In this document: positions 1-12,895 of the stretch, one piece after another
Numbering within the stretch: position 1 is the first letter of the stretch
Layout of the letters: the number at the start of each line of letters is the position of its first letter
NCBI RefSeq assembly: GCF_009870125.1
Contig: NC_046679.1
Span: forward strand, 25,730,001-25,794,000
DNA from: Drosophila pseudoobscura
Lineage: Eukaryota; Arthropoda; Insecta; Diptera; Drosophilidae
Length of the DNA: 64,000 nucleotides
Reading direction: 5' to 3'
Program-made: the position numbers and the translations under genes
The notes under the pieces: generated by a model
The model's database searches: none
What the model saw: only the letters and a program-made list of their open reading frames with translations
What the model was told of the DNA's origin: nothing

Positions 1-119
1 AGCCAGATCGTGTTGTACGACTTTATTTAAAAATAAATGTTTATTATTGAGATTTAAATAGAAAACAACTATTTTAATGTGATTTATAAATATTTTCTTA
101 GACTTTTATGAGCAGCCGG

Positions 120-143
120 GACTAGTTCGGCCCAAAACTAGTC
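120..143. repeat. Short perfect inverted repeat
   Basis: GACTAGTT at 120-127 and AACTAGTC at 136-143 are exact reverse complements around an 8-base loop. The hairpin is visible in the sequence, but no function can be assigned. Confidence 0.7.
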
Positions 144-2618
144 TTCTATTTTGGATTCAAATAGTCCCGGGGAGAGTGGTAAAGGGCAGCCATAGAGGGC
201 ATTCATAAGGTACGACCATGGCTACTTTCATTCAATTTGGAGCGACAAGCAAACGACAAGCGGCTGTAATTCAATTTGCCGGGCCATGAAATATGCATGA
301 CGAGGACGAGCGACAACTCCCTCATAACAAATATTTAGATCCCGACAAGCGGAATGTACACACTTATTAAAAAGTAAATTTCATTTATTGCTCGCCGAGA
401 GCCGCTGTGCGCCAGCAACGGCAAACAAATAAACCAGCTGTAACAACAGAAAGCTTTGCACAATCAAGAGCGGAGCAGAACATTTAATTTTCCACCCGTT
501 GTGTCTTTGTTTTCCAATCCCGTGCTGCGATTGCCACTGCCACTGCTACTGCCACTGTCACTGTCTCCGACCCGACCCGACCCGAGCCGACCCCGGCGCC
601 GCCACAAAGTCACATTGACCGTCAAACTGTAATCAAATGATAAATGCTGAGCAGGAAGCCCGGCTCGTCCTCGTTCTCGTGCTGTGGACTGGACTGGTCT
701 GGTCTGGTCTGGTGCTCGGCCAGGATATGCAGCCGAGCTCGACCGCGACCGGACCGGATTGGGACCGCAGGACACTGCCACAGCGGCAGCCGCAGCCGCA
801 GAGTTGTTGAACAAATGACAACAAAAACGGGCGAGGGCACGGACGCTGGAACGGCGGCAACTGCCCACAAGACGATTATCACAGGTTGCCAAGGACATGG
901 GCGGTCCCCCAACCGCAGCACAATTCCTCTTAAGGATGCCACAGAAAAGTCGGGGCACTATTTGTGCCCTTCCCTTTCTGGCTGGGACTGGGATTGACTA
1001 ACACTGAGGGTGAGAGTGGGCAAGCAACGGTAACAAGTCGCAAGACAATGATTTGAATTTCTGCGCTTTCAGCTCTGTTCGCGTTTCTTTCGGTTTTATG
1101 GCCCACGGAAGGCGACAGCACAGGGAAAAGCGAAATGCGAAAAACAGTGGCAGAGGCAGTAAAACGAAATGAAAGCAGGAAAAAATTAAGCAGCACAAAA
1201 AATTAAAATAAACGCAGAGCCAGAGCCAAGACAAATTCGAAGAAGTTCCAGCTGTAGCCATAGCCGTAGCCGTGGCCCTGCCAGGAGTGGGGGAGGCAAC
1301 GGCAACCCACTTGCTGGCGGATACTGCGGCTGAATAAAATATGAAGCCAGGCCAAAGTTTGCGAAATGCCGTTCATGGCTCCGCCTGGAGATTAGAGGCG
1401 TCGTGGAACCGCTCGCCGGTTGTTCTATGCTGCTGCGTCTCTGCTGGTCGATTCATGCTTTTTGCTAGTGCTGCTGGCGTTTGCTTGGAATTGCTCTGGC
1501 TTTCTTCCGAGCTTCCTTCCACTCCCGCCACTATTGCTGTCCTGGGCTGGCATGGTACACGCACATAGAACATCTCCGATGCAATTGAGCCGTTATCGCT
1601 GAACCTTGGAAAGGGATTTACATTTTGTGTAATTCTTGCAATAAACAAATGCTAGGAAATCAAACTCTATTTACCCAATCGAGAGAGGGTAAAATCTTAT
1701 TATTTACAGAGTTAATTAGCCATTGTTTCTTTTCTAGCAAACTTGGTAATATCGGAGATGTCTTTGGACGAATCATTTGCAACTATGATATTCACATTTA
1801 TCGCCGTACAGTCTGTCTGTGCTTTGGGTGAAATTTGCTCTAATAAATCTGCGCGCATTATTTTACCTTTATCGCAAGCATTAAATTAAATCTGATTAAA
1901 ACGAAAATCATAAATCCCAATATAGCGGACTGGGAAAAGGAGAGACCCGCCCGCGGTCTCGTCGCACGCCTAATTGCGTTCCGCCCCTGCCTTGGGCCTC
2001 GGTATTTGTACTTATCCCCTCCCAACCCATCCCATCCCATCCCTTTCCACAGCGGCATAATCCTTTTACATTCCTAAGCCGCGACGGAGCCAGGCCAGAT
2101 GACTACGACCCACGACCCCCAAGGCCCCACGACCCAACGTTGTTGGGGCGTCGACTCATCTGCTGCTCCCGCCGCGTGCGAATACGAATGCGAAGCTGCA
2201 ATCTCAACGTGATAAATTACGGCTATTTGAATTCCTTTCGCTAGCTGTTCCCTCTAGCGGCTCCGGTATTTGTTACCGGTTCTCATTGTCGGGCTCCTTC
2301 GTCTTCCTCGTCCAGCTTTGAAATGCGCCTCTGGTTGTCGTTGTCTCTATGGACGACGTGGCTGTTGCGTTCGCGTTCGCTTTCGCTTTCCTTTCGCTTT
2401 TGGCGCTGACGCTGAAGATGAAGCGCATGAGTTATGGACCCGGCTAGCGCCGCGTTGCGTATACGGCGCGTTTCCAAACACATAATTGCCGCTAAGATTT
2501 ACGTTAGCCCTTTAAATTTATGTTACAAATTGCGCCAACTTTATGTTTATTACGTGCAGAATAATAGGCTTTTGTTGCTGCCAGCACTCTCCTCCCTGCT
2601 CCTTCGGATCACCGCTGT

Positions 2619-2660
2619 CTACCTACCTACATATATACCTACCTACCTACCTAACTACCT
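2619..2660. repeat. CTAC tetranucleotide microsatellite
   Basis: Repeated CTAC/ACCT units are interrupted once by a short AT tract. Simple-sequence repeat in intergenic DNA. Confidence 0.85.
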
Positions 2661-3551
2661 GGGCTGCCTGCCCGACGTGCTCCTTGGGCAGCAGGGAAAG
2701 CAGACCTCTTGGCCATACAAAAGGGGTATTATCTCTCGCAGATTGTATAAGTAATGCACTTTTTAGCGCCAACTTTATTTGGCTCAATTTGCAATAGCAT
2801 TTTGTAAATTCACAGAGTGTGCAAGCAGCCGTATTGTTCTCTTTATTAATGGGCTGATAACACAAGACCCACTTAACTCACACAATTCTACCCAATTAAA
2901 GGCCCATAAACGCGATGGGTCGATCTATGCCGGCTGTGCACGCTCCCACCCCTCCACCGTGGGATAATTTATGGATGGTCTGATTGTATTCATCCGCCGT
3001 TGAATACCTTTGCTCCATTGCGGGTGGCTATGAAGGGGTATGGGCCAATGGCAGGGGTATGGGCTGGCAGCACGGAGCACACAGGATACCCGAAAAGTAA
3101 TTATTAATCATTTATTTTTCTCTTCCTTGTAAATATTTGGTGACTCAGTAGGGGCCCGGGGCTGATCCTCCCAACGATTCTACAAATGTTTGTACATTGT
3201 ACATACATATGTATGTAGTTTTGCGGAGTGGGAAACGTCATTTTCTGCCTTTTATATGTGTATATGGGCCGGAAAAATATATGTATACGAATCTAGGACA
3301 GCGCTATACCACATTAGCGCCGTACCCACACCCTATCGCACTTCCATGCATCCCTAAATTTGCACATACATATGTACATAGAGTTATGTGTGTACATAAT
3401 CGTACAGTGCGTAAACAAACATTACCCGGAATGAAAAATTTTGGACTACTCATGATAATTTAGCTACCGACATTTTCGTTTACTCAGACTTTTCTTGCCG
3501 AGGCGGGACGGGACGGGACCACATATCACGTACCCGGGTGAAACAGTGGAA

Positions 3552-3585
3552 CAGCAGCAACAGCAGCAGCAGCAGCGCAGCAACA
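3552..3585. repeat. CAG-rich trinucleotide repeat
   Basis: Runs of CAG/CAA units. No long open frame with gene support spans it, so it is not annotated as a glutamine tract. Confidence 0.8.
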
Positions 3586-4619
3586 ATGTAACAAATATGT
3601 AAACAAGGACGAAACATGTCAAGGCACAAAATGCGCACCATGCTTCAGGAACACGACAGCACGAGGACGAGCACGAGGACCAAGCAAGGAGCAGAAACGT
3701 GCGCCGAACCTTTGTTGATTACGTTTCGTAATTAAGGAGATTTTAATATGCCGCATAATGACATAAAACTAATGCATAATTTTACAACACATCTGAGTAA
3801 GCAGGAATGTGGCTGGGGTTCTGGTTTCTGTGCTTGGTGTTTCCGTCTATTCGAGTCTTACCGAACGGAAGGGGAAGCTGTGGCCTATGTTGGGTGGAAC
3901 CTATGTAAACAGAGCGTAGAATTCCGCTGACTTTTGCCTGTTTGGGTTCCTGAGCGGCTTGTCTTTGTGTTTTATGGCATATTGTAAAGTATCTTGTTAA
4001 CATATTTGCCACATTAACCAAGAAACTACACGCGGGCACTCGCAGTCACCCACCGCCTTTGCTTTCGCACACGTCAGCGTCAGCGTCAGCGCGGTCGGAA
4101 TCGTGGTCCTGGTCAAAGCCAGACCGAGAGCTAGACCCATAGAGAGTGCTAGGGCCAAGAGGGCAAGAGGCAGAACCGGAGGCACTTCTTTTACGTTGCT
4201 CTAGCTGGTTAGTACTCGTAGCAATATGCAAAAGTACAAATTAATTCGCTGGCGTTGGCCAGGACTCGGAGTCGGAGTCGGGCCCAAGCACAACGGAACG
4301 GCAGGGGCCGGAAATCTCGTGCCGTGTGCTGGCCCTGGGAGAGGTAGAGGAGCAGGTACTGCATCCAGTTTTGTCGAACCCCAACTGAACTTCCTCCCAT
4401 GCTAATTAGTGCGAAAGGGGCGTAGCGTGGCTGGGTAAAGATGTCAACATCAGGCATCTGTCGGGCTGGCATCTGCACCTCCACCTCCACCTCCGCATCA
4501 GCCGCAGCCTCAGCCTCAGCCTCCGACTAGCAGCCGTATAAAATCGTTTCATTTGCATAAATTAGGCATTTATTGCCGAGCGCCGCACATACATATACTA
4601 GAATACCAAAGCCCAACTT

Positions 4620-6500
4620 TGTTTACTTAGTCCTGCAATCTAGTACACAGTTACTTATAGAATATAATATATTTTAAGAGAATCGTTGTGCCCCGTCTGC
4701 CTGCATGTACATAAGTTATACTGTTAATAATATTTTTTTTAAATAAAAGCAATCTTCCATGTTTAAATAAAACAAAAAAATAAAATTTAAGCCTCTCCCA
4801 AAACTGGGACCATGTCGTACTTTCCATTGACAGGATTTCCACACATGTGAAAATTTATTCAAATTATCGGCAACTCCGTCCTTCTGGTCGCTGACTATAA
4901 TAGTCTCGCGGCACAGTGGTCTTTTCAGAATTGTGAGTCCTTAAAAATAAGATATGGGAATTTCAGCGGGTGGCGAAAGTACGTTCGTACGCCTTTCAAA
5001 ACAAAAGTGTTCCCCAGGTCTTTTTGATAGCATTTTCTTAGTTCACAATTTTAGCAATAAACATGTGATATAAGTCGACTTTGGCTTAATCTTTTAAAAT
5101 AGAGATATCTGCGAAACGGAACAAAATATTCGCCAGCCTTTAATTTATTTTAAAAGAGGATAATATTTTATTACACAATAAATTATCTCTATTGGTGTTC
5201 TTTTAATTTAATTAAGTACCGGTCGCGGCCGTACGGGTCGGATTGCCTAATGAATATTATGATATAATAATTATTACTTTATTATTAGATAATCAAAGAG
5301 ACATAAGCCATTAATCTGTAGAAGATAAACAGTGGTGCAGCAGCCTATGTTGCCACACTCCCGCATATTCATCTTGCGCCTCTTTCCTTTCTTTCACAAA
5401 GCATATCGCAAACTACGATACAGGAAAAGCTCAGTATCTCAACCAAATGTATTAAGAAAACACAATTTTGTAGTAGTTTAACTATATGTTTAACATCTTA
5501 CATATCTTGCAATTATTAGTTATTTTGTTCTTATTGAGTTGACTTTTTACGATGAAAAGTAAGAGTATTGACAGCCAAGGTAAAATTCAAACACTGCAAT
5601 AACTAATTAAATTTCCATTTAACATTGCAATCTGGGAGCGAAGAGGGGAGCATCATCGAAAAGGGATTTTAAGGGATTTCGATCCCCTAACTCATTCCAG
5701 ACCTAGAAAAGAACCTGTTAAACAACATTAATTATAATAATTATGGTAATATAACTTTAAGCCGTTCTTCGTCTGCCTCACTGTGCGTTAATTTTGCAAC
5801 TTTTCTAGTGTCCCACTCCCTCGTTTGTCTGCTTTGCAGTTTTGTCCAACTTATTAAACTCATCACTCAAGTTCTCTTTGACTTTTCCGCAAAACGTTTT
5901 CAACACTTCTGAATTATGAACATGCCCCAAAACGTCGCTGGAGAGGACTGAATAGTCCACGTAGCCAGAAGCGCGGCAGCGCCTCCTCTCTCAGCCCCGA
6001 AATGGCGGCTGGTTGTTAAATTATTCCAGGCAGTGTTGGGCTCAGAAGTTTGCCGCACAAGTGGCGACTACACCTCTCAAATAACTTTGCGCCTCCGACA
6101 CTCTGGGGGCATTTCTGCTTCAATTCTAGGCACGGAAGTGCAGTTTTAGTGTTTTCGCGAAATATTCTTATTTAATAGATCCTTAAAGAATCCTAAGAGT
6201 CTCCTGCATATTCGAGAAACCATTTTAATTGTGGCCTGTTGGCTTAGTTTAAACGCTTAAGGCACTATACGGCAATCAGGAGTCGAGTACATGACTCATT
6301 TTTTATTTGTTGCCTATTGTTGTAAATCTGACAATTAATAATATTATTATTAATATTAATTAATAATGTTGGGGCTGTTCAATGTCAAGATAGATAGCCT
6401 GATATGATAACGATTAAAAGACGCTTCGATAAAGAACGGATAGATGTACATCTGCCATTTGAGAACTTCGCAAGAAAATATGCGACTAAATAAACTAGTT
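4620..6500. other. AT-rich, ORF-poor block
   Basis: This stretch has almost no open frame of 60 codons and contains AT-rich inverted sequence, notably at 6334-6367, where TTAATA/TATTAA units mirror each other, and the palindrome GACTATAATAGTC at 4892-4904. A decayed mobile element is possible, but I could not recognise a family. Confidence 0.4.
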
Positions 6501-9500
6501 CAGGCTTGGTTTTCTGCGCCATTTCTTACAGGGTTAGTAAAGTTTGAGGCGAACTTTAAAATTAGATAGTACATGCGTGGATTTCTCCCCCTGTTCCCTC
6601 CGTCTTCTCCAAATGGACGTCGCCTGGGGAGGCTATAAAATAGAGCCGGCGCGACGGCGGCAAGTTGTGTGGGCGTGGCCACGCAGGTTCAAGTCTGACC
6701 CTCCTGTAACCTCGTCGTATCGCAATTGACACAAAGCCAACCGGGCGCTGGGGTATAAATTTCCTAATATGAACCTAATGTTTGCCCAGAGGTGCCTTTA
6801 TTGTATTTTTGTTATCGCTCCCCGTGTGCAACGAGCTCATAAAATTTTCACTTTCCGCCAAAACTTTGAAGCTGCGGTGACGTGGAGGCAGGAACCGGAG
6901 CCGGAGCCATCCCACCACCATACCGCAGGCACTGACGTAGTTTGATTGTACGGATGGTGCATTATATTTTGGCCACAAATGTATCCAAGAGCCGCTCCTG
7001 ACCGAATCGCAGTGGCAGTGTCGAGTGCCATAAAACACGCCGCAATCGCATGCCAATTAGTCGAGCACTATAGTCGTCCTCGTAGTGCTGCGAATATGTA
7101 TAGTACAACAGAATACAACGGCCATGAAAGGCCAAGTGCTGGCCAAACACAGAGCGATACATGCAGACGATAAACTTAACAGCTCATTCCAAATTTCGAG
7201 CACTTTGAGGTGCGTTACTTAAGGAGCAGGCCAAAGTGAGAGGCCATGGACAGGATTTTGCGGAGTCAGAGTCTGTGACTTATTGGCACGTCTCAGATAC
7301 ATATGTATGGGTATAACCAAATCAGGAATATCGAATAAATCAGAATATGCTTCAAAAATGGCGATACAATATGCGGTGTACGTGTGCCCCTGCCCCACAG
7401 TGCATAATCATATTAGATATGTGTACACTGTACATATACACATATATATTTACATACATACTAGTATTTACTTAAGAGCAGGGCTTTGCGGATCGACAGG
7501 CCACAAAACGATGAAGCTACGGCCCGGACGCCCAGCCCGGAGCAATTCATGCACGAGAAAATTGATGAAGGTCAAACACTGGTTGACTTTGCGGTGATAA
7601 ATGAGCGGTCAGGTCAGGCTAGAATAGAGCTACCGTGCTGCTGCCGCACATACTCTCGCACACGGGACGGCACAGCTTGAACTGGGAGCCCAGGGAGAAA
7701 TCGCCGGCAGCAGGTCCCACCGACGAACGTCTGGGGGGCGAGTCATCGCCGTGGTCGTGGTCGGGACTCCGAACAAGCGAACTCATGCAGCTCGGCCTCG
7801 GCGTTGTTGGAATGCTATAAACACGCATACTTGAAGATACACGCGTGCCCGGAATACCAAAAGTATCTGCAAGTCGCGCTCCAGTGGCTAGAGAGGTTTG
7901 CTGAACGAGTCGGCGGCGGAAAGAGCATTTCGCTACCGTTGGGCTGGGTGCTGGCAAAATGTTTTACTTGCCGTTTTGACGTTTTCGAAACACTCGAATA
8001 TTGTTCCTCTGTCCATCGTACTACCTACTACAGCCCACAAGTTACGAGCAAAATCAGCGGTTGTGTAGCGTAGTAAGCCCCACTCGGCAACAATTTTAGG
8101 ACAAAATCTAGGGCCGTTAATTCTACATGTCCGTGAATGTGACGGCTTTTATATGTTTATGTACGAGTATTTGCAGTGGGTTCAATCAACCTCAACCTAC
8201 GAATATTTTGTGCTTGTAATGGCTGGAGGTTGGAGGCAATTGAAATGAACCACCCATTGAGTGGGATGCTGCGCCCTACCGCAGAGTCCACACTCTGGCC
8301 TGGGGTTGACCAAATGACGAAATGCTCGGGATACCAGACCATCATCAGAGTGCGTCCACTAACGAGTGATATCCCACTACTCTATTAATCCATGGATTCA
8401 GAAACTGATGTTCTTTTTTGTGCTTGTACCAGTATTATATACTTTCTTTGAGTTGAAATCCGCTCTTGGCCAGCAGTAGAACGCACCAGGGACGCAGTTA
8501 GTTGAAAAGTTCCGTAAATATGGCAGAATTCGCAGTGAAAACTTGTGGACAAACCTGCTAGCGGGAAACCAAGCTTAAAAGGTAGTGCAGGTCCTCTAGT
8601 CAGAGCAGGACAGGGCAGGGCCAATATTCTAGTGCATATCACGTGCAGTAGATGAACTCAACTTTTGCAATGAGCCGGCAACTGGATCCGGGTCGATGGG
8701 AATTGATGCGTCTGCCCCGAAGCTGTATCTCCTACCCGATTCCGGGGCGAATCTCGACAATTGACTCACGTAATTCTGGGCGCCGTCAGAAAAACGTGTT
8801 CGCGCTGTCAGTGCCCGGCTCCTGCTCCTGTTGCCCTTAGTAGCCACGGCTTTGGGCTGGTTTATCTAACGCTATCGACTCATTTTCTGTTTAAGTTTGT
8901 TTAAGTTTATACTTTTTCATTATGTTTATGTTGCCGCTTCGTTTACTCGTCGGGCTCTGTGGCTCCGTTTCGTTGCCCCACTCTCTCTCTCTCCCGGGCG
9001 AAATTTACTTTCCCCTGTTTTCTTTGAGTTCTTCAAGTTGCTTTTTGATTTAGAATGTGAAAGCATGAAAGCAAAAAAAAAAACAACTGCTTCGCACAAG
9101 GAGAGGGCTCCTTTCAAAACTTTCCGTGTTTCGTTTTCGTTTTTGTTTTTCATTTCAGGGCGAGGGCCAGTGATGGTGACTGTGACTCTAGGGTAACTCT
9201 CAGTCAACGCTGTACAAAAATTCAATAAAAGTCTTTAGAAAGTTGAATTTGGTTTGTTTACATGAAAACCTTTGGACAATAAACATAAAATTAGCATATC
9301 TTCTCGACATTTTATGTGGCATCTGAGATTAGATCTAATCGAAGCTTTACACTCGTTGCCACATCTCCATTTTTGTTCTTCGCGGAATATTTTTCATGCT
9401 TACGAATTTACGGTATTTGCCAACATTCTTATACGCAGACAACTTTGGCGCCACTGGTGTACAGACTTCATGTCGAATCGAGCATCAATCGAGCTATCTG

Positions 9501-9631
9501 CATTATATGAGTATGTATGAACCCTGTATAAACCCTAGCTGTTTCAAGTAGGAGCATTAAATAAAGTGAGAGAGAAATCTCTCTGTCGAAAGCGTACGAA
9601 GAGGGAATCATCTAACTGGCATTAACAATCA

Positions 9632-9712
9632 TAATCTGATCCGCATCTAGATTCTACCGAATCCTAATGGATAAGATCATTCTTTACGATTCTGCATCTT
9701 CGTAAAAAAGAG
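9632..9712 (-). mobile_element. Decayed fragment of the DINE-1-like element
   Basis: The order of words here (an AATCTGATC-type word, then a TCATTCT..TACGATTCTGC-type word, then a CTTCGTA-type word) matches the stretch at about 23967-24050 in copy B and at about 44068-44150 in copy D. The match is diverged and short. A small inverted repeat at 9569-9584 (AGAGAGA/TCTCTCT) lies just upstream. Confidence 0.4.
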
Positions 9713-12548
9713 CGAAAACTGCATTTAGTTCGGAAGGAAGGCCTCCTGTAATCCCAACGAGCCTGACCCACTTGAAGAGAGCCAGTAGCTGCTAATGACT
9801 TGTGTTTCGAACTGGAATTTCACTCACTTCGAATTGTCTGTGCCGGTACGCACCTTAGTCGCCGTCCGACGCCGTGGGACACGCGATGGGGGCCTCCTGC
9901 GGCCCCTTAATGAGTTGAGTACTTTCCTGGTGGCTTTCCAGGAGGGCTTCCGGAAAAGTGCGCAATGACGATGGCCGCTTTCCCTGAGCCTGCGATTATG
10001 GATTGTCTTTTGATTTGTATTAAAAGTCTTTCAATATTACTTCCCGCCCTGCCCTGGTTCCGTATCTGTGTCTGCCCGGGGCTCCACTGGACGGACAGCG
10101 CATCTCGAGGTCTCACTCAAGCGCAAATAAATTGCGAAAATATGCAGCGCTCCAATTCACTGGACAGCCGGGGAGCAAGTAACAAGGAATAAGCGAGCGG
10201 ATATTGTTTTTCGAAATCATTTCATCGCAGGCAGCATCGCCCTCTTCCACTATCCCATTCTGCACTATCCACTGCTCCAGCCCGCGGACATGGACTCCTT
10301 TCAACTCTGCTGCAGTTTCCTTTCGCTCCAACTTTCGCCCATTGCGTACACAAAGTGAAATTACCCATGAGAGATCAGACGAAAGAGGGCCAAGTGGCTG
10401 GCAGATGCAGACGGCCGGGAGCATCTCCAGAAACTGCATCCCACTGTTGTGGAATATTCAAAAATGCGGCACACACGCATCCCGGAATCCTGGCATTCAA
10501 GCACCCGAACGCCCACACGTCCCTCCATCGCTCAATCTGCTACATATTTCCACCCATCTTTTCATCTTACCAGCTTTCCATCTATCCATCTTTCCAGCGT
10601 GCCTCCCTCTCGCTGGGCGACGGAGAATTTCAATTAGTTTGCAATTTGCAATTCACGACATTTGACTGACTTCTAATTATGAAAAATTCCAGCAAATCAA
10701 AATGCTGAACGTGCCGTGGCATGAATGGAGGAGATTCGCCCCAAAATGAGACGGACCAGGAATAGGGATTGCCAGTGGGAATGGGAAGAATGGGACAGGA
10801 CAGGCAAACGGAGTCCACTTTGTAATTTCGGCGCATTTTTAATCATCATCGTTTGCTAATCAGCGCGCCAGTCGAATGATTCATGGGTTGCAGACCGGTT
10901 GCAGAGCCGGTGGAAACGCCAAACCGAAATGCTAATCAAGCATCCCGCATCGCATTTACGAGCGACAAGAAATTACAAATTCCCCCGATGTCCTCGTGGC
11001 CTGCATCTTTGAAGTTATTGCAAAAAGGTGATTCGACGCATTTTTCCGTAAATTGACTGCCAGCTACGTCTGGTTCTGATTTGGCTCTGGCTCTGGCTCT
11101 GTTTTTTTGCCTCTCCTCGCCTCCTCTGCTAAATCAAATTAAATGAGCCTCCATCAGGAAGATTGTGTGTATCCTCGACTCATTGTCCGTGATATTTCTG
11201 CAGGAATAGAAAGCTAGCTTTCGTTTCGCTGCATACTCGTTCTCGTGCAGATGTGAGCGAGTTTTGGCAATCTATTTCCCTCCCAGGCACCCGCACCCGC
11301 ATCCACACCCACATCCTCCCACGCGACTGAACGTCCATTTTATGGCACGGCCCGAAACGGAGGCTTCCAAGAAGACATAAATCTTTATCGATGTGCGCTC
11401 AAATCCATATCGAAATTTCATTTCGCACTGGCCTTTGTGTGTCGGCTCTGCACTTTTGTGTCTCTGGCTGCGACTGCGACTGCCTTTAGCTGAAACAAAG
11501 CGTCCTGTGAGCCTTCGAATTGTTTTCGGATTCTTGGCTCGGACACCGGGACAACAATACTCACGCCGTAACATCCGCTCCGGCTCCGGCTCCTCGACTG
11601 CTCCTTCTCGACCTGTTGGTGGGGTGTGTTGCCAGTGTGTCCCGTTCGAGTATGTGTGTTAGAAATGTGATTTGGCATGGCGTATAAATTAAATTTTGTT
11701 TTTGTCGACGTGTGAGATTGCAAAAGACAGGCCGCCCAGCGAGCTCCGGGATCCGAGTCCTGCTCTGAACATCCTAGGGCCCATTCCACTCTATGCCCAT
11801 CGATCCATTCGCCGCCTCCACTATTTGTGAAGCCAAATCAATTACAACTCATTTAGTTTGTGATGAGAGAGTGCACAGCAACTTTTCTAATTTCCCATTG
11901 TTATCGGACTTCACAAAACCGACGTGAAAACTGAATTGTGAATTGGCTGCGACCTGGGAACAAGCGGTTGTACGGTCTTCCCTCGATTGAAACAATACAT
12001 TGGTAAAGCTGTTTTCAAGTCCAACAACACCAACAGCAACAGCAACAGCTCGTATTTCCCTGCTCTTGTGACTGACATTCCTAATAATTTCAATGGTAAA
12101 ATGCATGTGAGTCCTGCTCGAACCCGAAGCCTGTCAAATCCGAGTCTTTGTTCTTGAGTTTCGGGCTGAATTGGGTTGGCACGGGAACTAATGGTAATTC
12201 AGTTTGCTGTTTGCTGCGCACTCTGTGGAGCTATGAGTATTGACTATCGATATAAATATTTCAATTTATTTAGTTGTCTACACGTGCAGTGCAAAGACTT
12301 CTTCAAAGGACTGTGTCTCGCTCCTGATTGGACTCATAAATAATAAAATCATTTTGTGGCTTATAGTTCCGCAAAGCTGGAAGGCTACTCCGTTGAAAGA
12401 AACTCTGCGTTCATTGTTCTTACACTCTTGATAATTAGATCCAAAAAACGGCATTTCAAGCATTCTTATTGTAACTGCATTGTTTCTTTGCTGGTTTTGG
12501 TTTGGCCGTCATGGAACTTGTTCAAGTTTACTTCAACAGCACAATAAT

Positions 12549-12895
12549 TATACCTGGTACTTGAAGAATATAGGGTTATATTAGATTTGTGGTGAAAGTG
12601 AATGAGTGTAACACCCAGAAAAAGCTTTTCCGACCATATAAATTACATATATTCTTGATCAGCATCAATAGCCGAGTCGATATAGCCATGTCTGTGTGTC
12701 CGTCCGTCTGTCCCGATGAGCGCCTAGATCTCAGAGACTACAAAAGCACGAGCAACCAAATGTTGTAGCCAGACTCCTGTGATATCACACTGTTACAAGT
12801 GTATTTCATTAATAAGCTGACTATATACTGACTGAGTACGGGGTATAAAAGTAGAGTCGCGGCCTCTACCGCGTTCCCCCTCGTTTCATAATGTA
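12549..12895 (+). mobile_element. DINE-1/INE-1-like (Helentron) copy A
   Basis: This is a non-autonomous element with no coding capacity. It starts with a diverged form of the family terminus seen in other copies as TATACCCGATACTCAAAA. It then carries the core words TCTTGATCAGCATCAATAGC, CCGAGTCGATATAGCC, a GTCY-rich run near 12690-12715, AGAGACTACAAAAGC and TGATATCACACTGTTAC. It ends near the GTAGAGTCGCGG..CCCCCTCGTTT terminus shared with copy C. The same word order occurs in copies B to E. The assignment to the DINE-1/mini-me/Helentron group comes from the GTCY-rich core and the conserved GATCA..CAATAGCCGAGTCGA block known in that group. Confidence 0.75.

Larger units (their letters stand above)
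1..12548. other. Intergenic block, no supported gene
   Basis: I see no convincing gene here. Open frames are short, occur on both strands and lack start, splice or domain support. The block holds many short tandem repeats: (CTAC)n at 2619-2660, CAG-rich at 3552-3585, CCACCT/GCCTCA-rich at 4476-4528, CTGGCT at 11083-11101 and CACTGC-type at 533-563. It also has an AT-rich, ORF-poor stretch at about 4620-6500 and a decayed mobile-element fragment at 9632-9712. A TATAAAA at 6634 and a TATAAAT at 6754 are not followed by a credible coding start. Confidence 0.6.

Noticed and set aside
6634..6760. Two TATA-like boxes (6634 and 6754)
   Set aside because: The first has no credible coding start downstream. 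The second is only about 15 bases from the nearest ATG, too close for a transcript start.
10204..10665. 153-codon frame on the + strand
   Set aside because: Low-complexity Ser/Pro/His text from CATCT/CCAT-rich DNA. No promoter or domain.
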